NCBI GenBank assembly: GCA_016743945.1 | Contig: JADGFI010000024.1 | Span: 19,680-83,679 of the forward strand | Direction: 5' to 3' | Source: Desulfobacteraceae bacterium | Lineage (GTDB): Bacteria > Desulfobacterota > Desulfobacteria > Desulfobacterales > Desulfobacteraceae | Length of the DNA stretch: 64,000 bases | Shown here: in pieces, positions 8,169 to 15,941 of the stretch | Layout of the letters: the number at the start of each line of letters is the position of its first letter | Position numbering within the stretch: position 1 is the stretch's first letter | The notes under the pieces: model-generated | What the model was told of the DNA's origin: nothing | The model's database searches: none | What the model saw: only the letters and a program-made list of their open reading frames with translations | Position numbers and translations under genes: made by a program

Positions 8169-8211
8169 TTAGCATTTAGGCGTTAGCTAACCGCTAGCGC
8201 CTAAATGCTAA
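8169..8211. repeat. Large near-perfect palindrome in the leader of the SPFH gene
   Basis: TTAGCATTTAGGCG and CGCCTAAATGCTAA form the arms, and pairing continues inward (one G-T wobble, then TAGC with GCTA) to a 5-nt loop. The result is a stem of about 19 bp. It ends about 43 nt before the SPFH start codon. No long T-run follows, so a simple terminator is less likely than a leader RNA structure or a dispersed repeat. A weaker relative with the words CATTTAG, GTTAGC and CTAAAA is at 54399-54427. Confidence 0.75.
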
Positions 8212-8254
8212 AAGCCCGCGCGCGAGCGTGCTAATTCAAGAAAGGAGATTTCCA

Positions 8255-9394
8255 ATGGGGACCCACAACCTGATTTTTTTAGAAATTCTCGAATGGTTTG
8301 ACGAAAGCGGACAGGAGCTGGTTCACCGGCTGCCGGAACGGGGATCTGCCGACATCAAATATGGTGCCCAATTAACGGTGAGGGAGAGCCAGGCAGCTAT
8401 TTTTTTCTATAACGGGAAGGCCGTGGGTGCTTTTGGTCCGGGCCGTCACACCCTGAAGACAGCCAATATCCCCATTTTGACCAAATTGGCCAGCCTTCCC
8501 TGGGGGTTCAAAAGCCCCCTGCGGGCCGAGGTCTATTTTACAAATCTTAAAACCTTTACCAATTTAAAATGGGGAACCCGTGATCCAGTGGCCTTTAAGG
8601 ATACAGAACTTGGGCTTGTAAGGCTCCGGGCATTCGGCATCTTTAACCTGAAAATCGTCCAGCCCGTGCTCTTTGTCAACCGTCTGGTGGGCACCCAGGG
8701 GGTGTATACCACAGAAGAAATCAGTGAATACCTTAACCAGGTGGTGGTTTCCAGGTTCAATGATTATATCGGTGAAAAGATCTCCACCATCTTTGATTTG
8801 CCGGCTCAATATGATGAACTGGCAAAGGGCCTTGCCAAAAGGATTCAGGAAGACTTTTCACAACTTGGCCTGGCCCTGACAGCTCTTTACATCAACGCCA
8901 TTACCCCCCCTCCCGAGGTCCAGCAGGCCATTGACGACAAAAGCCGAATGGAAGTCTTTGACGACATGAACACGCTTTTGCAGATGAAGACCGCCATGGC
9001 CATGGAAAAAATAGCAGAAGGATCTGACTCTATTGCCGGAAACGGAGCCCAGGCAGGTATGGGCATGGGGCTTGGGGTAATGCTGCCGGGTATGTTTGCC
9101 CGGCAATTGTCAAACCAGGGGGAAAATACCACGCCCCCACCCAGCACAACCCAATGTTGCGAATGCAAAAATAATATCCCAATGGATGCCAATTTCTGCC
9201 CCCAATGCGGCCACCAGCAGGTGATCTTTGAAAAATGCCAGAGTTGCGGAAAAAACATTACAATGGGGACCCAATTTTGTCCCCGGTGCGGCAAGGCAAT
9301 CCAAAAAGAGATACAGGCCCTGTTCTGTGCCAAATGCGGGGCAAAAAACCTGAGTAATGCTCTCTTTTGCAATCAGTGCGGGGAAAAACATTAG
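8255..9394 (+). CDS. SPFH (stomatin/prohibitin-like) protein with C-terminal zinc ribbons
   Basis: This is a 379-residue protein of the COG4260 type. An N-terminal SPFH domain (about residues 20-250, including FYNGKAVGAFGPGRHTLKTA and a conserved AYIxAITPPPEVQQAI-like segment) is followed by a Gly/Met-rich linker. Three zinc ribbons close it, each with two CxxC pairs: CCECK..CPQCG, CQSCG..CPRCG and CAKCG..CNQCG. Proteins of this group are thought to form membrane-associated scaffolds and often occur in stress or phage-related loci, but the role is not known. The ATG at 8255 has AAAGGAG 7 nt upstream. The next gene overlaps its 3' end and is also a zinc-ribbon protein, which suggests they work together. 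Confidence 0.8.
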   Translation: MGTHNLIFLEILEWFDESGQELVHRLPERGSADIKYGAQLTVRESQAAIFFYNGKAVGAFGPGRHTLKTANIPILTKLASLPWGFKSPLRAEVYFTNLKTFTNLKWGTRDPVAFKDTELGLVRLRAFGIFNLKIVQPVLFVNRLVGTQGVYTTEEISEYLNQVVVSRFNDYIGEKISTIFDLPAQYDELAKGLAKRIQEDFSQLGLALTALYINAITPPPEVQQAIDDKSRMEVFDDMNTLLQMKTAMAMEKIAEGSDSIAGNGAQAGMGMGLGVMLPGMFARQLSNQGENTTPPPSTTQCCECKNNIPMDANFCPQCGHQQVIFEKCQSCGKNITMGTQFCPRCGKAIQKEIQALFCAKCGAKNLSNALFCNQCGEKH

Positions 9395-10631
9395 TTTCAC
9401 AGTTGAACATCAATGCCCCCAATGCGGGGCACCCATCACCCTTGGGGAAGAGGTCCTTTTTTTTGTATGCGGCTTCTGCCGGGTGCGGTCCTGTATCGCC
9501 CAAAAAAACTTCGCCCGGTATTATTTTCCCCTCTCCGCTGATGCCCCGACAGACAATGATATCATTTACCTGCCCTATTGGCGATTCAAAGGGGTCCGGT
9601 ATGCCTGCCACTTTTCCGGGGTGGAACCCCGATTTCTGGATATTTCTGCTCTGGCTATGGAAGGGGCGCTCCCCAAAATCCCCTTTTCCCTTGGATTCAG
9701 GTCCCAGGCGCTTTCCTTAAAACTGGTTTCAAACAAGACCCAGGGCAAATTTATCCGGCCCCTGGAGTTTAAAACAATTCTCCAGGCCCTGGACAAACCA
9801 GGCCGAGCGCTCAAAAAAAATAATCCCCCTGTTTTCCAGGAAGATATCGGTGAAACTAGAAGCCTGATCTATTCCCCTTTTTATATTCATAAAGACCGCT
9901 TTTTTGACGGCATCCTGAACACCCCCATCCAGGCAGTTTTACCCGGGGATATGGATATAAAATCCTTAGACCTGTGCCGCCCGGAAAAAGAGACGGTTTT
10001 TGTTTCAGGGATTTGCCCTGACTGCGGCTGGAACCTGGAAGGCCATTTTAATTCCCTTGTGCTGGTCTGTAGAAATTGCCAAACCCTTTGGAGAACAAGG
10101 GGTAACAAACTTGGGAAGATTAAATACAAATCTGCAAAACCAAAACAACCCGATGATGTCATGATTCCTTTCTGGAAGATAAAGGCTGATATCCCCCCCA
10201 TTGCCATGGAAACCTATGCAGACCTGATTCGCATGGGAAACCTTCCCAAGGCCATTCAGCCGGAATGGGAGCATCAGGCGCTGTATTTTTGGACACCTGC
10301 ATTTAAATTGCAGCCGAAAGTTTTCCTGAGACTCACCACCCAGTTTGCCATTGCCCAGCCGGATCCGCCCCTTGAAAAAAAAATTAGAAAAAATATTCAC
10401 TTGCCCATCACCCTGCCCCCAGGGGAAGCCATCCAAAGCATAAAAATCACCCTGGCCTCCCTGGTACGGCCCTTAAAAGATCATTTACCCGGTCTTTCCA
10501 AGGCAAGGGTTGTTCCCAGAGAAACCCGTCTTATTTTTCTCCCCTTTGAACCCCGGCACCATGAATATTTCAACCCAGATCTTAATATCGCCATTAACAA
10601 AAATATCCTGACGCTGTCCGGCAATCTGTAA
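9357..10631 (+). CDS. Zinc-ribbon protein, partner of the SPFH protein
   Basis: I do not recognise a named family, but the architecture is clear. There is a zinc ribbon near the N-terminus (CPQCGAPITLGEEVLFFVCGFC) and a second in the middle (CPDCGWNLEGHFNSLVLVCRNC). Each is followed by a related strand-rich unit (IIYLPYWRFKG and VMIPFWKIKAD), so the protein looks like an internal duplication. It has no signal peptide or obvious membrane helix. The first ATG in frame overlaps the SPFH gene by 38 nt. The family-like N-terminus only begins just after the SPFH stop, so a non-ATG start near 9390 with translational coupling is also possible. The role is unknown. Confidence 0.65.
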   Translation: MLSFAISAGKNISFTVEHQCPQCGAPITLGEEVLFFVCGFCRVRSCIAQKNFARYYFPLSADAPTDNDIIYLPYWRFKGVRYACHFSGVEPRFLDISALAMEGALPKIPFSLGFRSQALSLKLVSNKTQGKFIRPLEFKTILQALDKPGRALKKNNPPVFQEDIGETRSLIYSPFYIHKDRFFDGILNTPIQAVLPGDMDIKSLDLCRPEKETVFVSGICPDCGWNLEGHFNSLVLVCRNCQTLWRTRGNKLGKIKYKSAKPKQPDDVMIPFWKIKADIPPIAMETYADLIRMGNLPKAIQPEWEHQALYFWTPAFKLQPKVFLRLTTQFAIAQPDPPLEKKIRKNIHLPITLPPGEAIQSIKITLASLVRPLKDHLPGLSKARVVPRETRLIFLPFEPRHHEYFNPDLNIAINKNILTLSGNL

Positions 10632-10810
10632 AAAAAATTAGCCGTTTCCCACTTCCCTCCCAAAAAAAAACTTTACCCAGGGCAAAAAAAAAGATACGGT
10701 TTCAAAAATAATCAAATTGTCTACAAATTAACGGATATCCGTATGCAAATAGATACCCTTGGGTAAATACGATTTATGGCTGTCCTTACTGTTTTAAGGA
10801 ACAATTTAAT

Positions 10811-11545
10811 TTGAACCCTGTTGATATGGTCCAACCAAACGCCGAACAAGAATGTCTGTCCCCAGCCCCTTACGTTTCGCAAGGCTCACCACGGATAACA
10901 AGATTTTCAGCACGCCTGTCCATGGTGCTGATGTGCCTGGTGAGTCTGCTTTTTTTATTTTCCTGCACAGAGTCCTCCCCAAAATCACGGCTTGAAAAAC
11001 GGATATCCATTTACCTGGGCCGTCTGGAATCCTCTGCTGTGGACCTGGAGCATGAACTGGAAAAAATCGCTGATATGAAACGGCTTAATACGGCTGGCCG
11101 AATGAAGGAGGCCATCTCGGTTATAAAGGGCAGTGAGAAAACCCTTAGGCGGGCCAATCAAGACATTTATGCCTATATTGCCTTTATCAATGACAATTCC
11201 CGGAAGCTGAAAAAAGAAAATCTATACCATTATATGAGTGTCAGGGATCTCTTAAGCCAGCCGCTTTCTTTAAAGCGACAAGCCATTGACGAATATTTCC
11301 AGGTGCTAAAAAAATGGCTGGACTATTCTGCCACCCATTTTAGACGGCTTGAGGCCAAAGACCAGGCCGCCAGGACCAGCTATGACCAATTACTGACCAA
11401 TGTGAACCGAAGTCTGAAACGATACAACACCGCCAACGAGCAATACCATCAATTTGTGAAGGTTTTTCTCACCAGAAATCCAGACCTTGTCAAGCGGTTC
11501 AAACAGGAGTACCGAACCATGAAAAATGAGCTGGACTGGATATAG
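10811..11545 (+). CDS. Putative lipoprotein with helical coiled-coil body
   Basis: The frame encodes up to 244 residues. A hydrophobic stretch ends in the lipobox-like LLFLFSC, and the rest is almost entirely charged helix (RLESSAVDLEHELEKIADMK, TNVNRSLKRYNTANEQYHQF). The TTG at 10811 has AAGGA 10 nt before it. The signal-peptide-like segment would start more naturally at the ATG at 10922, so the start is uncertain. No family is recognised. It converges on the Hsp70-like gene with only 52 nt between stops. Confidence 0.55.
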   Translation: MNPVDMVQPNAEQECLSPAPYVSQGSPRITRFSARLSMVLMCLVSLLFLFSCTESSPKSRLEKRISIYLGRLESSAVDLEHELEKIADMKRLNTAGRMKEAISVIKGSEKTLRRANQDIYAYIAFINDNSRKLKKENLYHYMSVRDLLSQPLSLKRQAIDEYFQVLKKWLDYSATHFRRLEAKDQAARTSYDQLLTNVNRSLKRYNTANEQYHQFVKVFLTRNPDLVKRFKQEYRTMKNELDWI

Positions 11546-11597
11546 TCATCTAAACAATTAGACTCCGGCCAACTATTTTTTTGGGACCAACGCGGGA

Positions 11598-12884
11598 TCA
11601 CCCCAATAAATTCCCCTGGAGTCCCAGGCCGTAGGCAACACTGGTAAAGGCATCGGCACTCCGGATTTTATCCTTTCCAATCCTGGTTTCAAATATTTCC
11701 CTGATCAGCGGGATATAGGAGGACCCGCCGGTTAAAAAGACCACATCAATATCGGAACAGGACAGGCTGGCTTTGGCCAGGGTTGAGTCGATACAGGCGT
11801 TAAGGGAAGCGACTTTATCGCTGATAAAGCCTTCGAATTCCTCCCGGGACAACAGTTCATCAATACTAATATCATATCCATTAAAAGAAATATGGGATTG
11901 TTTTTTCTCGGACAACTCACATTTTGTCCGTTCAATGGAACGAAACAGCAGGTACCCGTAGTTGGCGTTGATCAGATTTTCCAGGTTTTCCAATAACTTC
12001 TTATCCCGGAATTTTGCTCTGACCTTGAGCTCTTTAATATTGTCCAAGGTTCTGGGCAACCGAAGCTGGGGGATAAGATGCCATTGCATCAGCTTCCGGA
12101 TAACAAGGGGGGACAGTCCAAAAAGGTTGTCGCTCCACATGGATTTTGCCTCTACATTTTTCCCATAATGGATGGCCACTTTTTCCCGCATGATCTCAGA
12201 ATCAAATACATCTCCACCGATATAAACGCCCCCCACAGAAAGGATGTCGCGATCCCTTGCAGCCGTGGGGCCTTCATTTTTCCCGGCTTTATAAATGGTA
12301 AAATCCGAGCTGCCGGCGCCAAAGTCCCCCACCAGGACGATCTGTTCTGTTCCGGTTTCAAGGCTGTTTTCATAGGCCAGGGCTGCGGCAATGGGTTCCA
12401 GTTGAAAGGAAATATTCTTAAACCCGGCGATCTGTGCTGCCCGGGTCAGACGATCCTGGGCAATCTTATCCCTTTCCCTGTCCTCTGAGAAAATGACCGG
12501 CCGCCCCAGAACCAAATCAGAGACCTCCTGTTTGATTATCTCCTGGCCCCGCTCTTTCATGACTTTGAGAAATATTGCGATCAACTCCTCAAGGGTATAG
12601 GATTTACCGTAAATATTTGTCTTGTCAAAGGCTGTGTCCGGAAGAAAGGTCTTGATGGATTGCATATACCGGCCATCTGCCTCATTTTCAATGTAGGCCT
12701 TTACCCCTTCATACCCAACATAGGAGGTTGTCTGGCCATCCTCTTTTAAAAAATAAAGGATTGATTTTAATGAATTGGATATGGGATTCTCTCTGTCCAC
12801 ATCCAACAGCCTGACTTTCCCATCCATATTAACGGATAATGCTGAATTGGATGTTCCAAAATCAATACCAAATATAGCAGACAT
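11598..12884 (-). CDS. Hsp70-like ATPase (YegD type)
   Basis: The 428-residue protein has the Hsp70/actin ATPase fold: phosphate-1 motif GIDFGTSNSALS at residues 6-17, phosphate-2 motif VGDFGAGSSDFTIY, and the adenosine motif VFLTGGSSYIPLIREIFE. It stops after the nucleotide-binding domain and lacks the DnaK peptide-binding domain. This matches the length and design of the YegD-type Hsp70 relatives, whose client and partner are unknown. It has no dnaJ or grpE neighbour. A long inverted repeat lies in its leader. Confidence 0.8.
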   Translation of the reverse strand: MSAIFGIDFGTSNSALSVNMDGKVRLLDVDRENPISNSLKSILYFLKEDGQTTSYVGYEGVKAYIENEADGRYMQSIKTFLPDTAFDKTNIYGKSYTLEELIAIFLKVMKERGQEIIKQEVSDLVLGRPVIFSEDRERDKIAQDRLTRAAQIAGFKNISFQLEPIAAALAYENSLETGTEQIVLVGDFGAGSSDFTIYKAGKNEGPTAARDRDILSVGGVYIGGDVFDSEIMREKVAIHYGKNVEAKSMWSDNLFGLSPLVIRKLMQWHLIPQLRLPRTLDNIKELKVRAKFRDKKLLENLENLINANYGYLLFRSIERTKCELSEKKQSHISFNGYDISIDELLSREEFEGFISDKVASLNACIDSTLAKASLSCSDIDVVFLTGGSSYIPLIREIFETRIGKDKIRSADAFTSVAYGLGLQGNLLG

Positions 12885-12894
12885 AATAAATTTC

Positions 12895-12986
12895 CCCCTG
12901 GTATAAAAACATACGCTCTTGTCTAAGATGAGACTCCAAGAAGGCTCACTAATTTAAAGCGCATAAAAATATACGAAAACCAGGGG
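12895..12986. repeat. Long-spaced inverted repeat in the leader of the Hsp70-like gene
   Basis: CCCCTGGT at 12895-12902 pairs with ACCAGGGG at 12979-12986. Adjacent to each arm lies a similar AT-rich word (ATAAAAACATACG and ATAAAAATATACG), with the arms extended by ACGCT and AGCGC. It is not a CIRCE element. It could be a regulator site or an RNA fold in the 5' leader. Confidence 0.4.
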
Positions 12987-13078
12987 TTTGTAAAGAAGAA
13001 TATCCATCGCCGTGTCACGATCTTAGGAAACGGGTCACGGCTTTGTTTTTTCCCCTTGTTTTACCGGACAGAATGCCG

Positions 13079-13390
13079 CTACTCTTCCCAAAAATCCCCT
13101 CCCATGGCTCCCAGATCAGGGGCAGGTGTCGGCTCTTTAAGCGATATTTCAGTGGCCTTGTCCTCCTTGGGATGAGAGGAGGGGGTTTTCCATCCCAAGA
13201 ATGCGGACGCTACATTGTTTCGGGGGATAAAGATTTCTCCGGATACTGTGGCAATTCGAAGGTTGTCCTCACCCAATTCAACGATATCGCCCGTCACAAG
13301 CGCTCCATTGTTCAACTTGATCTCATCTGCACTGAGGGGCATCCCAAAAAAACAGAGAATTACCAGGATAGCGGCTATTTTTTTTTTCAT
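13079..13390 (-). CDS. Small exported protein of unknown function
   Basis: A 103-residue protein with a clear signal peptide (KKKIAAILVILCFFGMPLSA, cleavage before DEIK). It is followed by a compact strand-rich unit, KLNNGALVTGDIVELGEDNL, of the type seen in many small periplasmic proteins with a NG-x-x-x-G turn. The C-terminus is Pro- and acid-rich. No function is known. It stands alone between the Hsp70-like gene and the fumarase terminator. Confidence 0.6.
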   Translation of the reverse strand: MKKKIAAILVILCFFGMPLSADEIKLNNGALVTGDIVELGEDNLRIATVSGEIFIPRNNVASAFLGWKTPSSHPKEDKATEISLKEPTPAPDLGAMGGDFWEE

Positions 13391-13530
13391 TATATTTTTC
13401 TCCTATATCAGGTGTATCCGTCCTTGGGTTCTTGCTTCGGCCACCCGGCGCATACATCCGTCATTGATCATGGATCAAATTATAACACGTTCAAACAATA
13501 TTATCTATCGTTTGAGTACTATCCCAAAAA

Positions 13531-13563
13531 AAAACCCCGGAAAATATTCTTTTCCGGGGTTTT
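13531..13563 (-). terminator. Intrinsic terminator of the methylmalonyl-CoA to malate operon
   Basis: AAAACCCCGGAAAA and TTTTCCGGGGTTTT form a perfect stem around a 5-nt loop. On the minus strand it is followed by an unbroken run of T residues. It lies 16 nt after the stop codon of the class I fumarase, the last gene of the operon. Confidence 0.9.
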
Positions 13564-13578
13564 TACTGCTATCTTTTT

Positions 13579-15186
13579 TTACAAAAGGTCTGCATAAAAA
13601 TCATTGCCCTTATCATCCACTATGATAAAGGCGGGAAAATTTTCAACCGTAATCATATAAACAGCTTCCATTCCCAGTTCTTCGTATTCCACCAACTCGA
13701 CCTTTTTAATAAAATCCTTGCCCAGCCGGGCGGCAGGTCCCCCGGGTGATCCCAGGTAGAATCCGCCATGGGCCTTACAGGAATCGGTCACCTGCTGGGT
13801 GCGGTTTCCCTTGGCCAGCATGACCATGGAACCGCCTTCCTTTTGGAAAACCGGCACGTAGGGGTCCATACGGCCTGCTGTGGTGGGACCAAACGCCCCG
13901 GAAGCTTCGCCCTCGGGTGTTTTGGCAGGTCCAGCATAATAGATAATATGATTTTTGATATAGTCGGGCAGCCCTTTTCCCGCCTCAAACCGTTCCATAA
14001 ACTTGGAATGGGCAATATCCCTTGCCACAATAATTTTCCCGGTCAGGGAAAGCCTTGTGGAAACAGAATATTTTGACAATTCCGCCCGGATTTCGTCCAT
14101 GGGCTTATTCAAATCAATTTCAACAGCCGGGGCCATCTCAGGCTCTGTTTCCGGTAGATATTTGGCAGGGGTTTCTTCCAATTGTTCCAGAAAGATCCCT
14201 TTTCGTGTAATCTTACCCTTGATCTGGCGATCTGCAGAACAGGAGACCCCAATTCCGATGGGACAAGAGGCACCGTGCCTGGGCAGCCGGATCACCCGGA
14301 TGTCCACGGCAAAATGCTTGCCTCCGAATTGGGCGCCCAGACCAAGGCCCTGGGAACGGAGCAACACTTTTTCCTCCAGGTCTATATCACGAAAGGCGTG
14401 GCCGGTCTCGCTTCCCTCGGTTGGAAGGGTATCCAGGTAACGGGCCGAGGCCAGTTTCACGGCTTTCAGGTTCAGTTCCGCCGAAGTACCACCAATGACA
14501 AAGGCGATATAATAGGGCGGACAGGCTGCCGTGCCAAGGCCTTTCATTTTTTCCACCATGAAATCAATCAGAATTTCTTCTGAATTGAGGGTGGCCTTTG
14601 TCATCTGGAAAAGAGAAGTTTTATTGGCAGATCCGCCCCCCTTTGCCACGAACAAAAATTTATACTCATCTCCCTGCACCGCTGCGATATCAATCTGGGC
14701 CGGAAGATTTGAGTTTGTGTTCATTTCCTTGTACATGGTAAGCGGTGCATTCTGGGAATACCGAAGATAATTTTGGGTATAGGCATCAAAGGCACCACGG
14801 GACAATTCTTCGTCATCATCGGACCAGGTCCAGACCTGCTGTCCCTTTTTTCCCATGATAATGGCAGTGCCCGTATCCTGGCACATGGGATATACTTTCT
14901 GGGCTGCAATGACTGCATTTTTTAACAATTCCAACGCCACATACCGGTCATTGTCACTGGATTCCGGGTCATCAATGATGCCCTTCAATTTTTCAAGATG
15001 CTCCGACCTGTAGAGGTGGGCCACATCCTTGAAGGCTTGGGCAGACAAGGTCTTCAGGGCTTGTGGTTCCACCATGAGCACCTCGTTTCCCTCAAACTCC
15101 CTGACCCTGACATGCTCTTTGCTAATCAACCGATATTCGGTTGTGTCCGGTCCCAGGGGAAACATTGTTTCATATTTAAATGTCAT
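13579..15186 (-). CDS. fumA: Fumarate hydratase, class I (iron-sulfur)
   Basis: The 535-residue protein is a fused alpha-beta class I fumarase of normal length. Cysteines that can hold the [4Fe-4S] cluster are in PMCQDTGTAIIM, TAACPPYYIAF and GASCPIGIGVSC. The C-terminal beta half contains EGEASGAFGPTTAGRMDPYV and SPGGPAARLGKDF. It hydrates fumarate to malate and is the last step of the operon that starts with mce. It lies 20 nt after frdB and before a strong terminator. The class I enzyme is oxygen-labile, fitting an anaerobe, while a class II fumarase is encoded at 6.6 kb. Confidence 0.93.
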   Translation of the reverse strand: MTFKYETMFPLGPDTTEYRLISKEHVRVREFEGNEVLMVEPQALKTLSAQAFKDVAHLYRSEHLEKLKGIIDDPESSDNDRYVALELLKNAVIAAQKVYPMCQDTGTAIIMGKKGQQVWTWSDDDEELSRGAFDAYTQNYLRYSQNAPLTMYKEMNTNSNLPAQIDIAAVQGDEYKFLFVAKGGGSANKTSLFQMTKATLNSEEILIDFMVEKMKGLGTAACPPYYIAFVIGGTSAELNLKAVKLASARYLDTLPTEGSETGHAFRDIDLEEKVLLRSQGLGLGAQFGGKHFAVDIRVIRLPRHGASCPIGIGVSCSADRQIKGKITRKGIFLEQLEETPAKYLPETEPEMAPAVEIDLNKPMDEIRAELSKYSVSTRLSLTGKIIVARDIAHSKFMERFEAGKGLPDYIKNHIIYYAGPAKTPEGEASGAFGPTTAGRMDPYVPVFQKEGGSMVMLAKGNRTQQVTDSCKAHGGFYLGSPGGPAARLGKDFIKKVELVEYEELGMEAVYMITVENFPAFIIVDDKGNDFYADLL

Positions 15187-15206
15187 TTTGTATCCTTATA
15201 GTGCGT

Positions 15207-15941
15207 TTATCTAACCTGGACCATTTTGCGTCTCAGGTAAGCAATCTGGGTCTGATGGGGCAAATCCTTGGGGCAATAATCTTCGCACCCCAGTAGTGTC
15301 ATACAGCCAAACACCCCATCATCATCCCCAATAATCTCATAAAATTCCTCATCGGTTCGTTTATCTCTTGGGTCCAGGGAATACCGGGCAAGTCTCATGA
15401 AGCCAACAGCAGAAAGGAAATCAGGCCGCATCCGTTTGGTGGCACAGGCAGAGACACAGCAACCGCATTCCACACACCGCTCCAGTTCATATATCTGATC
15501 CGCCACATCCGGGTCCATGCGTTCTTCCAATTTATCATAATTAACTTCATCGGCATTGACGTCATGGATCCAGGATTCTACCCGCTCGCTCATGGCCCGC
15601 ATGAATTTGCCCGTGTTCACGGACAGATCGCCTATGAGCTCAAATCCTGGCAGGGGCAAAAGCTTGATTTCGCCATCGGGAAATTTAGAGGTCAGGGTCC
15701 GACAGGCCAGATCCGGCCTGCCATTTACCACCATGCCGCAGGAACCGCAGATACCGGCCCGGCAAACAAAATCAAATTGCAGGGAAGGGTCCTGGTTTTC
15801 CCGGATATCATTCAATGCAATAAAAATAGTCATTCCCGGGGCTTCCGTGACTTCGTAGGTTACCATTCGGGGCTTGTCACCCGGCTTTAAGGGATTGTAC
15901 CGAAATATCTGAAACTTTAAAATTCTTGCCTGATCACTCAT
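15207..15941 (-). CDS. frdB: Succinate dehydrogenase/fumarate reductase iron-sulfur subunit
   Basis: This 244-residue subunit has the three expected cluster sites: CRAGICGSCGM with a downstream Cys for [2Fe-2S], CVECGCCVSAC for [4Fe-4S], and CMTLLGCEDYCPKDLP for [3Fe-4S]. The last includes an extended CxxxxxCxxxC region as in the Wolinella/Desulfobacterota type. It passes electrons between the flavin of FrdA and the haems of FrdC. Its ATG overlaps the stop of frdA by one base. In this operon the complex is expected to run as succinate dehydrogenase during oxidation of propionyl units. Confidence 0.93.
   Translation of the reverse strand: MSDQARILKFQIFRYNPLKPGDKPRMVTYEVTEAPGMTIFIALNDIRENQDPSLQFDFVCRAGICGSCGMVVNGRPDLACRTLTSKFPDGEIKLLPLPGFELIGDLSVNTGKFMRAMSERVESWIHDVNADEVNYDKLEERMDPDVADQIYELERCVECGCCVSACATKRMRPDFLSAVGFMRLARYSLDPRDKRTDEEFYEIIGDDDGVFGCMTLLGCEDYCPKDLPHQTQIAYLRRKMVQVR

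Noticed and set aside
13010..13075. Inverted repeat GCCGTG / CACGGC followed by a T-rich tract as a terminator
   Set aside because: It would act on plus-strand transcripts, but both flanking genes are on the minus strand, and the stem is only 6 bp.
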